This document shows positions 49,051 to 61,800 of a DNA stretch of 64,000 bases, one piece after another; within the stretch, counting starts at the first letter, position 1; the number at the start of each line of letters is the position of its first letter. Source of the stretch: Mactra quadrangularis (lineage: Eukaryota > Mollusca > Bivalvia > Venerida > Mactridae); the NCBI GenBank assembly GCA_025267735.1, contig CM046298.1, positions 29,457,866 through 29,521,865 of the forward strand, in the 5' to 3' direction. The position numbers and the translations under genes are program-made. The notes under the pieces are model-generated. The model was not told where the DNA came from. It did not search any database and was given only the letters and a program-made list of their open reading frames with translations.

Positions 49051-50641
49051 ATGGTGACCTAGTTCCGGTTTCTGGCTCGGACCCAACCCAGAACGCCGAC
49101 CCGGCGACCTGGGTGTCGAACCGACCAGGCTAGGACCGGTTTTGGGGCGAGTTACGTGCCCTTGTCTCTGCTCCGTAGACTCTCTATATGTACTATATGT
49201 ACATGCACGTAGCAAAAAAATAGGTAAACAATGGTGACCTAGTTCCGGTTTCTTGCTTGAACCCAACCCAGAACGCCGACCCGGCGACCTGGGTGTCGAA
49301 CCGACCCGGCTAGGACCGGTTATGGGGCGAGTTACGTGCCCTTGTCTCCGCTCCGTAGACTCTCTATATGTACTATATGTACATGCACGTAGCAAAAAAA
49401 TAGGTAAACAATGGTGACCTAGTTCCGGTTTCTGGCTCGGACCCAACCCAGAACGCCGACCCGGCGACCTGGGTGTCGAACCGACCCGGCTAGGACCGGT
49501 TTTGGGGCGAGTTACGTGCCCTTGTCTCCGCTCCGTAAACTCTCTATATGTACTATATGTACATGCACGTAGCAAAAAAATAGGTAAACAATGGTGACCT
49601 AGTTCCGGTTTCTGGCTCGGACCCAACCCAGAACGCCGACCCGGCGACCTGGGTGTCGAACCGACCCGGCTAGGACCGGTTTTGGGGCGAGTTACGTGCC
49701 CTTGTCTCCGCTCCGTAGACTCTCTATATGTACTATATGTACATGCACGTAGCAAAAAAATAGGTAAACAATGGTGACCTAGTTACGGTTTCTGGCTCGG
49801 ACCCAACCCAGAACGCCGACCCGGCGACCTGGGTGTCGAACCGACCCGGCTAGGACCGGTTTTGGGGCGAGTTACGTGCCCTTGTCTCCGCTCCGTAGAC
49901 TCTCTATATGTACTATATGTACATGCACGTAGCAAAAAAATAGGTAAACAATGGTGACCTAGTTCCGGTTTCTGGCTCGGACCCAACCCAGAACGCCGAC
50001 CCGGCGACCTGGGTGTCGAACCGACCCGGCTAGGACCGGTTTTGGGGCGAGTTACGTGCCCTTGTCTCCGCTCCGTAGACTCTCTATATGTACTATATGT
50101 ACATGCACGTAGCAAAAAAATAGGTAAACAATGGTGACCTAGTTCCGGTTTCTGGCTCGGACCCAACCCAGAACGCCGACCCGGCGACCTGGGTGTCGAA
50201 CCGACCCGGCTAGGACCGGTTTTGGGGCGAGTTACGTGCCCTTGTTTCCGCTCCGTAGACTCTCTATATGTACTATATGTACATGCACGTAGCAAAAAAA
50301 TAGGTAAACAATGGTGACCTAGTTCCGGTTTCTGGCTCGGACCCAACCCAGAACGCCGACCCGGCGACCTGGGTGTCGAACCGACCCGGCTAGGACCGGT
50401 TTTGGGGCGAGTTACGTGCCCTTGTCTCCGCTCCGTAGACTCTCTATATGTACTATATGTACATGCACGTAGCAAAAAAATAGGTAAACAATGGTGACCT
50501 AGTTCCGGTTTCTGGCTCGGACCCAACCCAGAACGCCGACCCGGCGACCTGGGTGTCGAACCGACCCGGCTAGGACCGGTTTTGGGGCGAGTTACGTGCC
50601 CTTGTCTCCGCTCCGTAGACTCTCTATATGTACTATATGTA

Positions 50642-51651
50642 CGAGGGGTGATTGATAAATTCGCGGAATTCCTTTCTAAAATATTTACCCTTTTTGTCAA
50701 ATCACATTAAAACTTAAATAAGTGTAAAACAATTCATTTGTGTTTTAAAATTCATATTGGTGAACAGATTATCAATATGTAGAAAGAATAAATGGTATCC
50801 ATAGCAACCACTGTTTGGTCACTTGAAGCACACTATTTTTCACCTATTTTTAAAACAATCAACATGGTATTACGCACTCAATTTTGTTGCGAATTATGCG
50901 TCAACATTAATTACACTTATGTGACGTCTGAATATCATTTCCTGAAAGTTTCATGAAATTCTTTTGAATAGTTATTGCATAGCAGAGATTTTAGAGTCAT
51001 GGCTTCGAAACAACGAATGACGTCAACAAATAATTTTGAGTTGGGTGCAGTCATAAATTGTTGTGTTTGACTCTATTTGTCACCTACGGATACGCTTAAA
51101 CAAATTAAAACTGCTGATACATTACAAACATGTGAAAAAACAATTGTCTACCAATGGCACCAGAGGTTCAGGGAAGGTAGAGCATGGGTCTTTGATGAAG
51201 AAAGACCATGTCAACTGACACTGACAGTCACTGTTGGAAAGGTAGCGTGAGTGGAGAAGCTTCTAGATAAGGATTGATGGCTTACAATGTGCTGTATTGC
51301 ACAAGAGAATTTTTTATTCATTCAGTGAGGAATACTTTAAGGTTACATTTAATCTGTGGGTACAAAGCCATAGAAAGTGTATGGAAATAGGTGGTGATTA
51401 TGTGTAGAAAGTAAATAGGAAACTTGACTTTGACGTTTAAGTAACCCCATGATGACGTCGGCGTGCTTCAAGTACCGTATACTAGTGTAGTAAAATGTTT
51501 CGTGAAAACTTTATTATCCAATGTATCAAGACAATATTTGGGTCTTATATCAGTCTTTGGTAAACGTACAGAATGATGTATTTTGTGTTTTCCTATGTTA
51601 TCCCGTGTACCATTTATACATAAATTCCTCGAACTTTCCAATCACCCCTCG
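50642..51651 (+). mobile_element. Mariner-type transposon relic, 1010 bp
   Basis: Terminal inverted repeats match at 23 of 27 positions. The left begins CGAGGGGTGATTGATAAATT (50642) and the right, read inward on the minus strand, begins CGAGGGGTGATTGGAAAGTT (from 51651). TA duplications lie at 50640-50641 and 51652-51653. The interior holds the N-terminal part of a mariner transposase with stops and no catalytic region, so the element is an internally deleted, dead copy. Typical mariners are about 1.3 kb. It occurs once in about 245 monomers and is absent from the mirrored right arm. Confidence 0.9.
50999..51328 (+). pseudogene. Mariner transposase N-terminal remnant
   Basis: One reading frame from an ATG at 50999 holds family-like segments. 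ELGAVINCCV is followed by a stop, then TLKQIKTADTLQTCEKTIVY, then QWHQRFREGR, which fits the W-x-x-RF-x-x-G helix-turn-helix region of mariner transposases. After a stop at 51248-51250 comes VEKLLDKD, a stop at 51275-51277, and WLTMCCIAQE, corresponding to the second DNA-binding helix region. The frame ends at 51326. The D,D,D catalytic domain is missing and the remaining ~280 bp show nothing like it. The assignment rests on motif recognition from knowledge of the family. Confidence 0.8.
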
Positions 51652-54600
51652 TACATGCACGTAGCAAAAAAATAGGTAAACAATGGTGACCTAGTTCCGG
51701 TTTCTGGCGCGGACCCAACCCAGAACGCCGACCCGGCGACCTGGGTGTCGAACCGACCCGGCTAGGACCGGTTTTGGGGCGAGTTACGTGCCCTTGTCTC
51801 CGCTCCGTAAACTCTCTATATGTACTCCATGTACATGCACGTAGCAAAAAAATAGGTAAACAATGGTGACCTAGTTCCGGTTTCTGGCTCCGACCCAACC
51901 CAGAACGCCGACCCGGCGACCTGGGTGTCGAACCGACCCGGCTAGGACCGGTTTTGGGGCGAGTTACGTGCCCTTGTCTCCGCTCCGTAGACTCTCTATA
52001 TGTACTATATGTACATGCACGTAGCAAAAAAATAGGTAAACAATGGTGACCTAGTTACGGTTTCTGGCTCGGACCCAACCCAGAACGCCGACCCGGCGAC
52101 CTGGGTGTCGAACCGACCCGGCTAGGACCGGTTTTGGGGCGAGTTACGTGCCCTTGTCTCCGCTCCGTAGACTCTCTATATGTACTATATGTACATGCAC
52201 GTAGCAAAAAAATAGGTAAACAATGGTGACCTAGTTCCGGTTTCTGGCTCGGACCCAACCCAGAACGCCGACCCGGCGACCTGGGTGTCGAACCGACCCG
52301 GCTAGGACCGGTTTTGGGGCGAGTTACGTGCCCTTGTCTCCGCTCCGTAGACTCTCTATATGTACTATATGTACATGCACGTAGCAAAAAAATAGGTAAA
52401 CAATGGTGACCTAGTTCCGGTTTCTGGCTCGGACCCAACCCAGAACGCCGACCCGGCGACCTGGGTGTCGAACCGACCCGGCTAGGACCGGTTTTGGGGC
52501 GAGTTACGTGCCCTTGTCTCCGCTCCGTAGACTCTCTATATGTACTATATGTACATGCACGTAGCAAAAAAATAGGTAAACAATGGTGACCTAGTTCCGG
52601 TTTCTGGCTCGGACCCAACCCAGAACGCCGACCCGGCGACCTGGGTGTCGAACCGACCCGGCTAGGACCGGTTTTGGGGCGAGTTACGTGCCCTTGTCTC
52701 CGCTCCGTAAACTCTCTATATGTACTATATGTACATGCACGTAGCAAAAAAAATAGGTAAACAATGGTGACCTAGTTCCGGTTTCTGGCTCGGACCCAAC
52801 CCAGAACGCCGACCCGGCGACCTGGGTGTCGAACCGACCCGGCTAGGACCGGTTTTGGGGCGAGTTACGTGCCCTTGTCTCCGCTCCGTAGACTCTCTAT
52901 ATGTACTATATGTACATGCACGTAGCAAAAAAATAGGTAAACAATGGTGACCTAGTTACGGTTTCTGGCTCGGACCCAACCCAGAACGCCGACCCGGCGA
53001 CCTGGGTGTCGAACCGACCCGGCTAGGACCAGTTTTGGGGCGAGTTACGTGCCCTTGTCTCCGCTCCGTAGACTCTCTATATGTACTATATGTACATGCA
53101 CGTAGCAAAAAAATAGGTAAACAATGGTGACCTAGTTCCGGTTTCTGGCTCGGACCCAACCCAAAACGCCGACCCGGCGACCTGGGTGTCGAACCGACCC
53201 GGCTAGGACCGGTTTTGGGGCGAGTTACGTGCCCTTGTCTCCGCTCCGTAGACTCTCTATATGTACTATATGTACATGCACGTAGCAAAAAAATAGGTAA
53301 ACAATGGTGACCTAGTTCCGGTTTCTGGCTCGGACCCAACCCAGAACGCCGACCCGGCGACCTGGGTGTCGAACCGACCCGGCTAGGACCGGTTTTGGGG
53401 CGAGTTACGTGCCCTTGTCTCCGCTCCGTAGACTCTCTATATGTACTATATGTACATGCACGTAGCAAAAAAATAGGTAAACAATGGTGACCTAGTTCCG
53501 GTTTCTGGCTCGGACCCAACCCAGAACGCCGACCCGGCGACCTGGGTGTCGAACCGACCCGGCTAGGACCGGTTTTGGGGCGAGTTACGTGCCCTTGTCT
53601 CCGCTCCGTAGACTCTCTATATGTACTATATGTACATGCACGTAGCAAAAAAATAGGTAAACAATGGTGACCTAGTTCCGGTTTCTGGCTCGGACCCAAC
53701 CCAGAACGCCGACCCGGCGACCTGGGTGTCGAACCGACCCGGCTAGGACCGGTTTTGGGGCGAGTTACGTGCCCTTGTCTCCGCTCCGTAGACTCTCTAT
53801 ATGTACTATATGTACATGCACGTAGCAAAAAAATAGGTAAACAATGGTGACCTAGTTCCGGTTTCTGGCTCGGACCCAACCCAGAACGCCGACCCGGCGA
53901 CCTGGGTGTCGAACCGACCCGGCTAGGACCGGTTTTGGGGCGAGTTACGTGCCCTTGTCTCCGCTCCGTAGACTCTCTACATGTACTATATGTACATGCA
54001 CGTAGAAAAAAAAGAGGTAAACAATGGTGACCTAGTTCCGGTTTCTGGCTCGGACCCAACCCAGAACGCCGACCCGGCACCCTGGGTGTCGAACCGACCC
54101 GGCTAGGACCCGTTTTGGGGCGAGTTACGTGCCCTTGGCTCCGCTCCGTAGACTCTCTATATGTACTATATGTACATGCACGTAGCAAAAAAATAGGTAA
54201 ACAATGGTGACCTAGTTCCGGTTTCTGGCACGGACCAAACCCAAAACGCCGACCCGTCGACCTGGGTGTCGAACCGACCCGGCTAGGACCGGTTTTAGGG
54301 CGAGTTACGTGCCCTTGTCTCCGCTCCGTAGAATCTCTACATGTACTATATGTACATGCACGTAGCGAAAAAATAGGTAAACAATGGTGACCTAGTTCCG
54401 GTTTCTGGCTCGGACCCAACCCAGAACGCCGACCCGGCGACCTGGGTGTCGAACCGACCCGGCTTGGACCGGTTTTGGGGCGAGTTACGTGCCCTTGTCT
54501 CCGCTCCGTAGACTCTCTATATGTACTACATGTACATGCACGTAGCAAAAAAATAGGTAAACAATGGTGACCTAGTTCCGGTTTCTGGCACGGACCCAAC

Positions 54601-55775
54601 CCAGAACGACGACCCGGCGACCTGGGTGTCGAACCGACCCGGCTAGGACCGGTTTTTGGGGCGAGTTACGTGCCCTTGTCTCCGCTCCGTAGAGTCTCTA
54701 TATGTACTATATGTACATGCACGTAGCAAAAAAATAGGTAAACAATGGTGACCTAGTTCCGGTTTCTGGCTCGGACCCAACCCAGAACGCCGACCCGGCG
54801 ACCTGGGTGTCGAACCGACCCGGCTAGGACCGGTTTTGCGGCGAGTTACGTGCCCTTGTCTCCGCTCCGTAGACTCTCTATATGTACTATATGTACATGC
54901 ACGTAGCAAAAAAATAGGTAAACAATGTTGACCTAGTTCCTGTTTCTGGCTCGTACCCAACCCAGAACGCCGACCTGGCGACCTGGGTGTCGAACCGACC
55001 CGGCTAGGACGGGTTTTGTGGCGAGTTACGTGCCCTTGTCTCCGCTCCGTAGACTCTCTATATGTACTATATGTACATGCACGTAGCTAAAAAATAGGTA
55101 AACAATGGTGACCTAGTTCCGGTTTCTGGCTCGGACCCAACCCAGAACGCCGACCCGGCGACCTGGGTGTCGAACCGACACGGCTAGGACCGGTTTTGGG
55201 GCGAGTTACGTGCCCTTGTCTCCGCTCCGTAGACTCTCTATATGTACTATATGTACATGCACGTAGCAAAAAAATAGGTAAACAATGGTGACCTAGTTCC
55301 ATTTCTGGCTCGGACCCAACCCAGAACGCCGACCCGGCGACCTGGGTGTCGAACCGACCCGGCTAGGACCGGTTTTGGGCCAGTTACGTGCCCTTGTCTC
55401 CGCTCCGTAGACTCTCTATATGTACATGCACGTAGCAAAAAAATAGGTAAACAATGGTGACCTAGTTCCATTTCTGGCTCGGACCCAACCCGGAACGCCG
55501 ACCCGGCGACCTGGGTGTCGAACCGACCCGGCTAGGACCGGTTTTGGGGCGAGTTACGTGCCCTTGTCTCCGCTCCGTAGACTCTCTATATGTACTATAT
55601 GTACATGCACGTAGCAAAAAAATAGGTAAACAATGGTGACCTAGTTCCGGTTTCTGGCTCGGACCCAACCCAGAACGCCGACCCGGCGACCTGGGTGTCG
55701 AACCGACCCGGCTAGGACCGGTTTTGGGGCGAGTTACGTGCCCTTGTCTCCGCTCCGTAGACTTTCTATATGTAC
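51652..55775 (-). repeat. Satellite array B, B1 monomers up to the inversion junction
   Basis: About 23 monomers. The part nearest the junction (about 54000-55775) is clearly more diverged than the rest, with many private changes. Two monomers have a 2-bp loss giving GTTCCATTTCTGG (near 55297 and 55466). One of these is also shortened by 9 bp near 55420. Confidence 0.9.
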
Positions 55776-55821
55776 TACTAGTATATGTACATATAGAGAG
55801 TCTACGGAGCGGAGACAAGGG
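55741..55821. repeat. Inversion junction between oppositely oriented B arrays
   Basis: Left arm 55741-55775 (ends CTATATGTAC) and right arm 55787-55821 (begins GTACATATAG) are near-perfect reverse complements. They are separated by 11 bp (TACTAGTATAT) with the palindrome ACTAGT in the centre. All monomers left of this are in one orientation and all to the right are in the other, so this is a large imperfect inverted repeat with at least 8.2 kb on the right. Confidence 0.9.
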
Positions 55822-58800
55822 CACGTAACTCGCCCCAAAACCGGTCCTAGCCGGGTCGGTTCGACACCCAGGTCGCCGTGTCGGCGATCTGGGTTGGACC
55901 CGAGCAAGAAATGGAACTAGGTCACCATTGTTTACCTATTTTTTTGCTACGTGCATGTACATATAGTACATATAGAGAGTCTACGGAGCGGAGACAAGGG
56001 CACGTAACTCGCCCCAAAACCGGTCCTAGCCGGGTCGGTTCGACACCCAGGTCGCCGGGTCGGCGTTCTGGGTTCGACCCGAGCTAGAAACCGGAACTAG
56101 GTCACAATTGTTTACCTATTTTTTTGCTACGTGCATGTACATATAGTACATATAGAGAGTCTACGGAGCGGAGACAAGGGCACGTAACTCGCCCCAAAAC
56201 CGGTCCTAGCCGGGTCGTTTCGACACCCAGGTCGCCGGGTCGGCGTTCTGGGTTTGACCCGAGCCAGAAACCGGAACTAGGTCACCATTGTTTACCTATT
56301 TTTTTGCTACGTGCATGTACATATAGTACATATAGAGAGTCTACGGAGCGGAGACAAGGGCACGTAACTCGCCCCAAAACCGGTCCTAGCCGGGTCGGTT
56401 CGACACCCAGGTCGCCGGGTCGGCGTTCTGGGTTGGGTCCGAGCCAGAAACCGGAACTAGGTCACCATTGTTTACCTATTTTTTTGCTACGTGCATGTAC
56501 ATATAGTACATATAGAGAGTCTACGGAGCGGAGACAAGGGCACGTAACTCGCCCCAAAACCGGTCCTAGCCGGGTCGGTTCGACACCCAGGTCGCCGGGT
56601 CGGCGTTCTGGGTTGGGTCCGAGCCAGAAACCGGAACTAGGTCACCATTGTTTACCTATTTTTTTGCTACGTGCATGTACATATAGTACATATAGAGAGT
56701 CTACGGAGCGGAGACAAGGGCACGTAACTCGCCCCAAAACCGGTCCTAGCCGGGTCGGTTCGACACCCAGGTCGCCGGGTCGGCGTTCTGGGTTGGGTCC
56801 GAGCCAGAAACCGGAACTAGGTCACCATTGTTTACCTATTGTTTTGCTACGTGCATGTACATATAGTACATATAGAGAGTCTACGGAGCGGACACAAGGG
56901 CACGTAACTCACCATAAACCGGTTCTAGCCGGGTCGGTTCGACACCCAGGTCGCCGAGTCGGCGCTCTGGGTTGGACACGAGCCAGAAACCGGAACTAGG
57001 TCACCATTGTTTACCTATTTTTTTGCTACGTGCATGTACATATAGTACATATAGAGAGTCTACGGAGCGGAGACTAGGGCACGTTACTCGCCCCAAAACC
57101 GGTCCTAGTCGGGTCGGTTCGACACCCAGGTCGCCGGGTCGGCGTTCTGGGTTGGGTCCGAGCCAGAAACCGTAACTAGGTCACCATTGTTTACCTATTT
57201 TTTTGCTACGTGCATGTACATATAGTACATATAGAGAGTCTACGGAGCGGAGACAAGGGCACGTAACTCGCCCCAAAACCGGTCCTAGCCGGGTTGGTTC
57301 GACACCCAGGTCGCCGGGTCGGCGTTCTGGGTTGGGTCCGAGCCAGAAACCGGAACTAGGTCACCATTGTTTACCTATTTTTTTGCTACGTGCATGTACA
57401 TATAGTACATATAGAGAGTTTACGGAGCGGAGACAAGGGCACGTAACTCGCCCCAAAACCGGTCCTAGCCGGGTCGGTTCGACACCCAGGTCGCCGGGTC
57501 GGCGTTCTGGGTTGGGTCCGAGCCAGAAACCGGAACTAGGTCACCATTGTTTACCTATTTTTTTGCTACGTGCATGTACATATAGTACATATAGAGAGTC
57601 TACGGAGCGGAGACAGGGCACGTAACTCGTCCCATAACCGGTCCTAGCCGGGTCGGTTCGACACCCAGGTCGCCGGGTCGGCGTTCTGGGTTGGGTTCAA
57701 GCCAGAAACCGGAACTAGGTCACCATTGTTTACCTATTTTTTTGCTACGTGCATGTACATATAGTACATATAGAGAGTCTACGGAGCGGAGACAAGGGCA
57801 CGTAACTCGCCCCAAAACCGGTCCTAGCCGGGTCGGTTCGACACCCAGGTCGCCGGGTCGGCGTTCTGGGTTGGGTCCGAGCCAGAAACCGGAACTAGGT
57901 CACCATTGTTTAACTATTTTTTTGCTACGTGCATGTACATATAGTACATATAGAGAGTTTACGGAGCGGAGACAAGGGCACGTAACTCGCCCCAAAACAG
58001 GTCCTAGCCGGGTCTGTTCGACACCCAGGTCGCCGGGTCGGCGTTCTGGGTTGTGTCCGAGCCAGAAACCGGAACTAGGTCACCATTGTTTACCTATTTT
58101 TTTGCTACGTGCATGAACATATAGTACATATAGAGAGTCTACGTTGCGGAGACAAGGGCACGTAACTCGCCCCAAAACCGGTCCTAGCCGGGTCGGTTCG
58201 ACACCCAGGTCGCCGGGTCGGCGTTCTGGGTTGGGTCCGAGCCAGAAACCGGAACTAGGTCACCATTGTTTACCTATTTTTTTGCTACGTGCATGTACAT
58301 ATAGTACATATAGAGAGTCTACGGAGCGGAGACAAGGGCACGTAACTCGCCCCAAAACCGGTCTTAACCGGGTCGGTTCGACACCCAGGTCGCCGGGTCG
58401 GCGTTCTGGGTTGGGTCCGAGCCAGAAACCGGAACTAGGTCACCATTGTTTACCTATTTTTTTTGCTACGTGCATGTACATATAGTACATATAGAGAGTC
58501 TACGGAGCGGAGACAAGGGCACGTAACTCGCCCCAAAACCGGTCCTAGCCGGGTCGGTTCGACACCCAGGTCGCCGGGTCGGCGTTCTGGGTTGGGTCCG
58601 AGCCAGAAACCGGAACTAGGTCACCATTGTTTACCTATTTTTTTGCTACGTGCATGTACATATAGTACATATAGAGAGTCTACGGAGCGGAGACAAGGGC
58701 ACGTAACTCGCCCCAAAACCGGTCCTAGCCGGGTCGGTTCGACACCCAGGTCGCCGGGTCGGCGTTCTGGGTTGGGTCCGAGCCAGAAACCGGAACTAGG

Positions 58801-61800
58801 TCACCATTGTTTACCTATTTTTTTGCTACGTGCATGTACATATAGTACATATAGAGAGTCTACGGAGCGGAGACAAGGGCACGTAACTCGCCCCAAAACC
58901 GGTCCTAGCCGGGTCGGTTCGACACCCAGGTCGCCGGGTCGGCGTTCCGGGTTGGGTCCGAGCCAGAAACCGGAACTAGGTCACCATTGTTTACCTATTT
59001 TTTTGCTACGTGCATGTACATATAGTACATATAGAGAGTCTACGGAGCGGAGACAAGGGCACGTAACTCGCCCCAAAACCGGTCCTAGCCGGGTCGGTTC
59101 GACACCCAGGTCGCCGGGTCGGCGTTCTGGGTTGGGTCCAAGCCAGAAACCGGAACTAGGTCACCATTGTTTACCTATTTTTTTGCTACGTGCATGACAT
59201 ATAGTACATATAGAGAGTCTACGGAGCGGAGACAAGGGCACGTAACTCGCCCCAAAACCGGTCCTAGCCAGGTCGGTTCGACACCCAGGTCGCCGGGTCG
59301 GCTTTCTGGGTTGGGTCCGAGCCAGAAACCGGAACTAGGTCACCATTGTTTACCTATTTTTTTGCTACGTGCATGTACATATAGTACATATAGAGAGTCT
59401 ACGGAGCGGAGACAAGGGCACGTAACTCGCCCCAAAACCGGTCCTAGCCGGGTCGGTTCGACACCCAGGTCGCCGGGTCGGCGTTCTGGGTTGGGTCCGA
59501 GCCAGAAACCGGAACTAGGTCACCATTGTTTACCTATTTTTTTGCTACGTGCATGTACATATAGTACATATAGAGAGTCTACGGAGCGGAGACAAGGGCA
59601 CGTAACTCGCCCCAAAACCGGTCCTAGCCGGGTCGGTTCGACACCCAGGTCGCCGGGTCGGCGTTCTGGGTTGGGTCCGAGCCAGAAACCGGAACTAGGT
59701 CACCATTGTTTACCTATTTTTTTGCTACGTGCATGTACATATAGTACATATAGAGAGTCTACGGAGCGGAGACAAGGGCACGTAACTCGCCCCAAAACCG
59801 GTCCTAGCCGGGTCGGTTCGACACCCAGGTCGCCGGGTCGGCGTTCTGGGTTGGGTCCGAGCCAGAAACCGGAACTAGGTCACCATTGTTTACCTATTTT
59901 TTTGCTATGTGCATGTACATATAGTACATATAGAGAGTCTACGGAGCGGAGACAAGGGCACGTAACTCGCCCCAAAACCGGTCCTAGCCGGGTCGGTTCG
60001 ACACCCAGGTCGCCGGGTCGGCGTTCTGGGTTGGTTCCGAGCCAGAAACCGGAACTAGGTCACCATTGTTTGCCTATTTTTTGCTACGTGCATGTACATA
60101 TAGTACATATAGAGAGTCTACGGAGCGGAGACAAGGGCACGTAACTCGCCCCAAAACCGGTCCTAGCCGGGTCGGTTCGACACCCTGGTCGCCGGGTCGG
60201 CGTTCAGGGTTGGGTCCGAGCCAGAAACCGGAACTAGGTCACCATTGTTTACCTATTTTTTTGCTACGTGCATGTACATATAGTACATATAGAGAGTCAA
60301 CGGAGCGGAGACAAGGGCACGTAACTCGCCCCAAAACCGGTCCTAGCCGGGTCGGTTCGAAACCCAGGTCGCCGGGTCGGCGTTCTGGGTTGGGTTCAAG
60401 CCAGAAACCGGAACTAGGTCACCATTGTTTACCTATTTTTTTGCTACGTGCATGTACATATAGTACATATAGAGAGTCTACGGAGCGGAGACAAGGGCAC
60501 GTAACTCGCCCCAAAACCGGTCCTAGCCGGGTCGGTTCGACACCCAGGTCACCGGGTCGGCGTTCTGGGTTGGGTCCGAGCCAGAAACCGGAACTAGGTC
60601 GCCATTGTTTACCTATTTTTTTGCTACGTGCATGTACATATAGTACATATAGAGAGTCTACGGAGCGGAGACAAGGGCACGTAACTCGCCCCAAAACCGG
60701 TCCTAGCCGGGTCGGTTCGACACCCAGGTCGCCGGGTCGGCGTTCTGGGTTGGGTCCGCGCCAGAAACCGGAACTAGGTCACCATTGTTTACCTATTTTT
60801 TTGCTACGTGCATGTACATATAGTACATATAGAGAGTCTACGGAGCGGAGACAAGGGCACGTAACTCGCCCCAAAACCGGTCCTAGCCGGGTCGGTTCGA
60901 CACCCAGGTCGCCGGGTCGGTGTTCTGGGTTGGGTCCGAGCCAGAAACCGGAACTAGGTCACCATTGTTTACCTATTTTTTTGCTACGTGCATGTACATA
61001 TAGTACATATAGAGAGTCTACGGAGCGGAGACAAGGGCACGTAACTCGCCCCAAAATCGGTCCTAGCCGGGTCGGTTCGACAACCAGGTCGCCGGGTCGG
61101 CGTTCTGGGTTGGGTCCGAGCCAGAAACCGGAACTAGGTCACCATTGTTTACCTATTTTTTTGCTACGTGCATGTACATATAGTACATATAGAGAGTCTA
61201 CGGAGCGGAGACAAGGGCACGTAACTCGCCCCAAAACCGGTCCTAGCCGGGTCGGTTCGACACCCAGGTCGCCGGGTCGGCGTTCTGGGTTGGGTCCGAG
61301 CCAGAAACCGGAACTAGGTCACCATTGTTTACCTATTTTTTTGCTATGTGCATGTACATATAGTACATATAGAGAGTCTACGGAGCGGAGACAAGGGCAC
61401 GTAACTCGCCCCAAAACCGGTCCTAGCCGGGTCGGTTCGACACCCAGGTCGCCGGGTCGGCGTTCTGGGTTGGTTCCGAGCCAGAAACCGGAACTAGGTC
61501 ACCATTGTTTGCCTATTTTTTGCTACGTGCATGTACATATAGTACATATAGAGAGTCTACGGAGCGGAGACAAGGGCACGTAACTCGCCCCAAAACCGGT
61601 CCTAGCCGGGTCGGTTCGACACCCTGGTCGCCGGGTCGGCGTTCAGGGTTGGGTCCGAGCCAGAAACCGGAACTAGGTCACCATTGTTTACCTATTTTTT
61701 TGCTACGTGCATGTACATATAGTACATATAGAGAGTCAACGGAGCGGAGACAAGGGCACGTAACTCGCCCCAAAACCGGTCCTAGCCGGGTCGGTTCGAA

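Larger units (their letters stand above)
35931..50641 (-). repeat. Satellite array B, mostly B1, with two B2 islands
   Basis: About 82 monomers, ending at the mariner relic. Most are close to the B1 consensus, more uniform than at 17.6-30.5 kb. Two short B2 islands occur. The B1-to-B2 changeover lies inside a monomer in each: near 37460 (GGACCGGTTTTGGGGCGAG, then TTACGGGCCC) and near 43200 (GTGTCGAACC, then GGACCCGTTTT). Runs of identical variant combinations repeat over long distances, showing block duplication. Confidence 0.9.
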
